Source: Lachnospiraceae bacterium
Lineage (GTDB): Bacteria; Bacillota; Clostridia; Lachnospirales; Lachnospiraceae
NCBI GenBank assembly: GCA_003453515.1
Contig: DMLD01000210.1
Span: forward strand, 251 to 7,168
DNA length: 6,918 bases
Direction: 5' to 3'
Under the pieces are notes generated by a model, which worked only from the letters and a program-made list of their open reading frames with translations, searched no databases and had not been told where the DNA came from. Made by a program: the position numbers and the translations under genes. This document shows, piece by piece, positions 5,523 through 6,918 of this stretch (positions are counted from its first letter, which is position 1; each line of letters opens with the position of its first letter).

Positions 5523-6809
5523 ATGAAACCATACGCTGAGATGACAAAGGACGAGCTTAGTGCCGAGCTGAAGAGCCTGAATCAGGAATTCGAAAAATAT
5601 GAAAGAATGGATCTTCATCTGGATATGAGTCGCGGAAAGCCCTGCAAGGAGCAGCTCGACCTCTCCATGGGTATGATGGATGTCCTCAACTCAGAGGTCG
5701 ATCTGAGCTGTGAGGACGGTACGGATTGCCGCAACTACGGAGTGCTTGACGGTATAGAGGAAGCCAAGGTGCTCATAGGCGACATGATGGAGAACAATCC
5801 CGACAATATAATCATATACGGAAACTCGTCGCTGAATGTGATGTATGATACGGTATCAAGAGCCATGACTCACGGTATCATGGGCAATACACCGTGGTGC
5901 AAGCTGGACAGGGTGAAATTTTTATGCCCGTCCCCGGGATACGACCGCCACTTCAGCATAACAGAGTACTTTGGGATAGAGATGATCCCGATACCCATGA
6001 GTAAAACAGGTCCCGATATGGATATGATAGAGGAACTGGTGTCAAAGGACGCTGCGATCAAGGGAATATGGTGTGTACCGAAGTACTCCAATCCGCAGGG
6101 CTATTCCTACTCGGATGATACGGTGTTCAGATTTGCGCATCTGAAGCCCGCGGCTCCCGACTTCAGGATATTCTGGGACAATGCATACGGTATACATCAT
6201 CTGTATGACCACGACAGGGATTTCATACCGGAGATACTTGCCGAGTGCAAAAAGGCAGGAAATCCCGATATGGTATATAAATTTGCCTCGACCTCGAAGA
6301 TAACCTTCCCGGGAAGCGGTATAGCCTCACTGGCTACATCGTTAAACAACCTTGAGGATATCAAAAAGCAGCTTTCCAGACAGACCATAGGTCATGATAA
6401 GGTAAACCAGCTGCGCCACGTGAGATTTTTCAAGGATATATCCGGTATGGTCGAGCATATGAAGAAGCACGCCGATGTGATCCGTCCGAAGTTTGAGGCG
6501 GTCGAGGCGACTTTCGACAAAAATCTTTCGGGTCTTGGTATCGGAGAGTGGACCAAGCCGATGGGTGGTTATTTTATAAGCTTTGAAGCACTTGACGGAT
6601 GCGCGAAGAGGATAGTTCATCTGGCGAAGAAGGCAGGAGTCAAGATGACCGATGCCGGAGCGACCTGGCCCTATCACAAGGATCCTAAGGACTCCAACAT
6701 CAGGGTCGCACCTACCTATCCGCCGCTTGAGGATCTGAAGATCGCCGCAGAGCTCTTCACGCTTTGTGTGCGTATAGTAAGTGCGGAAAAGCTTTTGGAA
6801 AATAAATAA
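5523..6809 (+). CDS. PLP-dependent class I aminotransferase, aspartate aminotransferase (subgroup Ic / MocR-type) family
   Basis: A 428-residue cytoplasmic enzyme, full length for its family, predicted to exchange amino groups between aspartate and 2-oxoglutarate or a similar pair through pyridoxal phosphate. The N-terminus carries DMSRGKP (R37-P40) followed by EQLDLS, characteristic of the aspartate aminotransferase group first annotated as MocR-like and represented by Corynebacterium AspT. Fold-type I landmarks are in order: YSNPQG with Asn190, WDNAYG with Asp219 (pairs with the PLP ring nitrogen) and Tyr222, TSK with Lys259 (Schiff-base lysine), and NIRVAP with Arg394 (binds the substrate carboxylate). 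No DNA-binding domain is present, so this is an enzyme rather than a MocR/GabR regulator. carB begins 24 nt after its stop; aspartate and carbamoyl phosphate meet in pyrimidine and arginine synthesis. The family is secure, but the exact substrate is inferred. Confidence 0.92.
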   Translation: MKPYAEMTKDELSAELKSLNQEFEKYERMDLHLDMSRGKPCKEQLDLSMGMMDVLNSEVDLSCEDGTDCRNYGVLDGIEEAKVLIGDMMENNPDNIIIYGNSSLNVMYDTVSRAMTHGIMGNTPWCKLDRVKFLCPSPGYDRHFSITEYFGIEMIPIPMSKTGPDMDMIEELVSKDAAIKGIWCVPKYSNPQGYSYSDDTVFRFAHLKPAAPDFRIFWDNAYGIHHLYDHDRDFIPEILAECKKAGNPDMVYKFASTSKITFPGSGIASLATSLNNLEDIKKQLSRQTIGHDKVNQLRHVRFFKDISGMVEHMKKHADVIRPKFEAVEATFDKNLSGLGIGEWTKPMGGYFISFEALDGCAKRIVHLAKKAGVKMTDAGATWPYHKDPKDSNIRVAPTYPPLEDLKIAAELFTLCVRIVSAEKLLENK

Positions 6810-6816
6810 TAGAAAG

Positions 6817-6826
6817 AAGAGGGGGA
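6817..6826 (+). promoter_or_regulatory. Ribosome binding site of carB
   Basis: A purine-rich GAAGAGGGGG-type stretch ends about 7 nt before the ATG at 6834. The 24-nt gap after the aminotransferase stop holds nothing else that I can identify, which suggests co-transcription. Confidence 0.65.
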
Positions 6827-6833
6827 GAAATCC

Positions 6834-6918
6834 ATGCCTAAGAGAACAGATTTTAAGAAAGTACTTATCATAGGATCGGGGCCGATCGTCATAGGACAGG
6901 CGTGCGAGTTCGACTATT
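6834..6918 (+). CDS. carB: Carbamoyl-phosphate synthase large subunit, N-terminal fragment (3' end outside window)
   Basis: Only the first 28 codons are visible. They read [20 protein letters not shown] followed by GQACEFDY, the highly conserved CarB N-terminus ([29 protein letters not shown] in most bacteria). CarB uses ammonia from the small subunit's glutaminase, bicarbonate and two ATP to make carbamoyl phosphate for pyrimidine and arginine synthesis. The GSGPIVIGQ segment is the start of the first ATP-grasp half (pre-ATP-grasp fold). The full protein is usually about 1,070 residues, so almost all of it lies beyond the window. carA, which often precedes carB directly, is not upstream here; the aminotransferase occupies that position. 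Confidence 0.93.
   Translation, partial: MPKRTDFKKVLIIGSGPIVIGQACEFDY

Noticed and set aside
5523..6809. Possibility that the aminotransferase is a MocR/GabR-type transcription regulator
   Set aside because: There is no winged-helix DNA-binding domain at the N-terminus; the protein starts directly with the enzyme fold. The MocR label in old annotations refers only to the aminotransferase-like domain.

Overview
The window reads as a chromosomal segment of a Gram-positive, probably anaerobic Firmicute, most likely in or near the Lachnospiraceae. The basis is indirect: heavy use of ATA for Ile and AGG/AGA for Arg, purine-rich GGAGG-type ribosome binding sites, and gene types common in gut and rumen clostridia (a neopullulanase-like GH13 enzyme, small DUF4190-like membrane proteins, a TPR-GGDEF protein). 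No rRNA or other taxonomic marker is present, so this is inference.

All seven genes lie on the + strand and nearly all the DNA is coding. In order they are: the 3' end of ftsH (1-711); a cytoplasmic neopullulanase/cyclomaltodextrinase-type alpha-glucan hydrolase (746-2977); two short DUF4190-like membrane proteins (2956-3222 and 3222-3839); a soluble TPR/coiled-coil/GGDEF diguanylate cyclase (3854-5488); a class I PLP aminotransferase of the aspartate aminotransferase type (5523-6809); and the first 28 codons of carB (6834-6918). The largest gap between genes is 34 nt. No stretch over 300 bases lacks a gene, and I see no intrinsic terminator, tRNA, rRNA, CRISPR array, insertion sequence or attachment site.

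The junctions suggest three blocks. The GH13 gene overlaps the first membrane-protein gene by 22 nt. That gene overlaps the second by 1 nt (TGATG), and the second stops 14 nt before the diguanylate cyclase start. These four genes therefore look translationally coupled: a glucan-degrading enzyme, two membrane proteins and a c-di-GMP synthase. ftsH is a housekeeping protease gene upstream. The aminotransferase and carB may form a downstream nitrogen/aspartate/carbamoyl-phosphate block. Whether everything is one transcript cannot be settled from sequence alone.

I find no clear sign of a wholly new system. The least ordinary part is the tightly coupled GH13 / tandem DUF4190-like / TPR-GGDEF arrangement. 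The diguanylate cyclase keeps its catalytic GGDEF motif but lacks the RxxD product-inhibition site.
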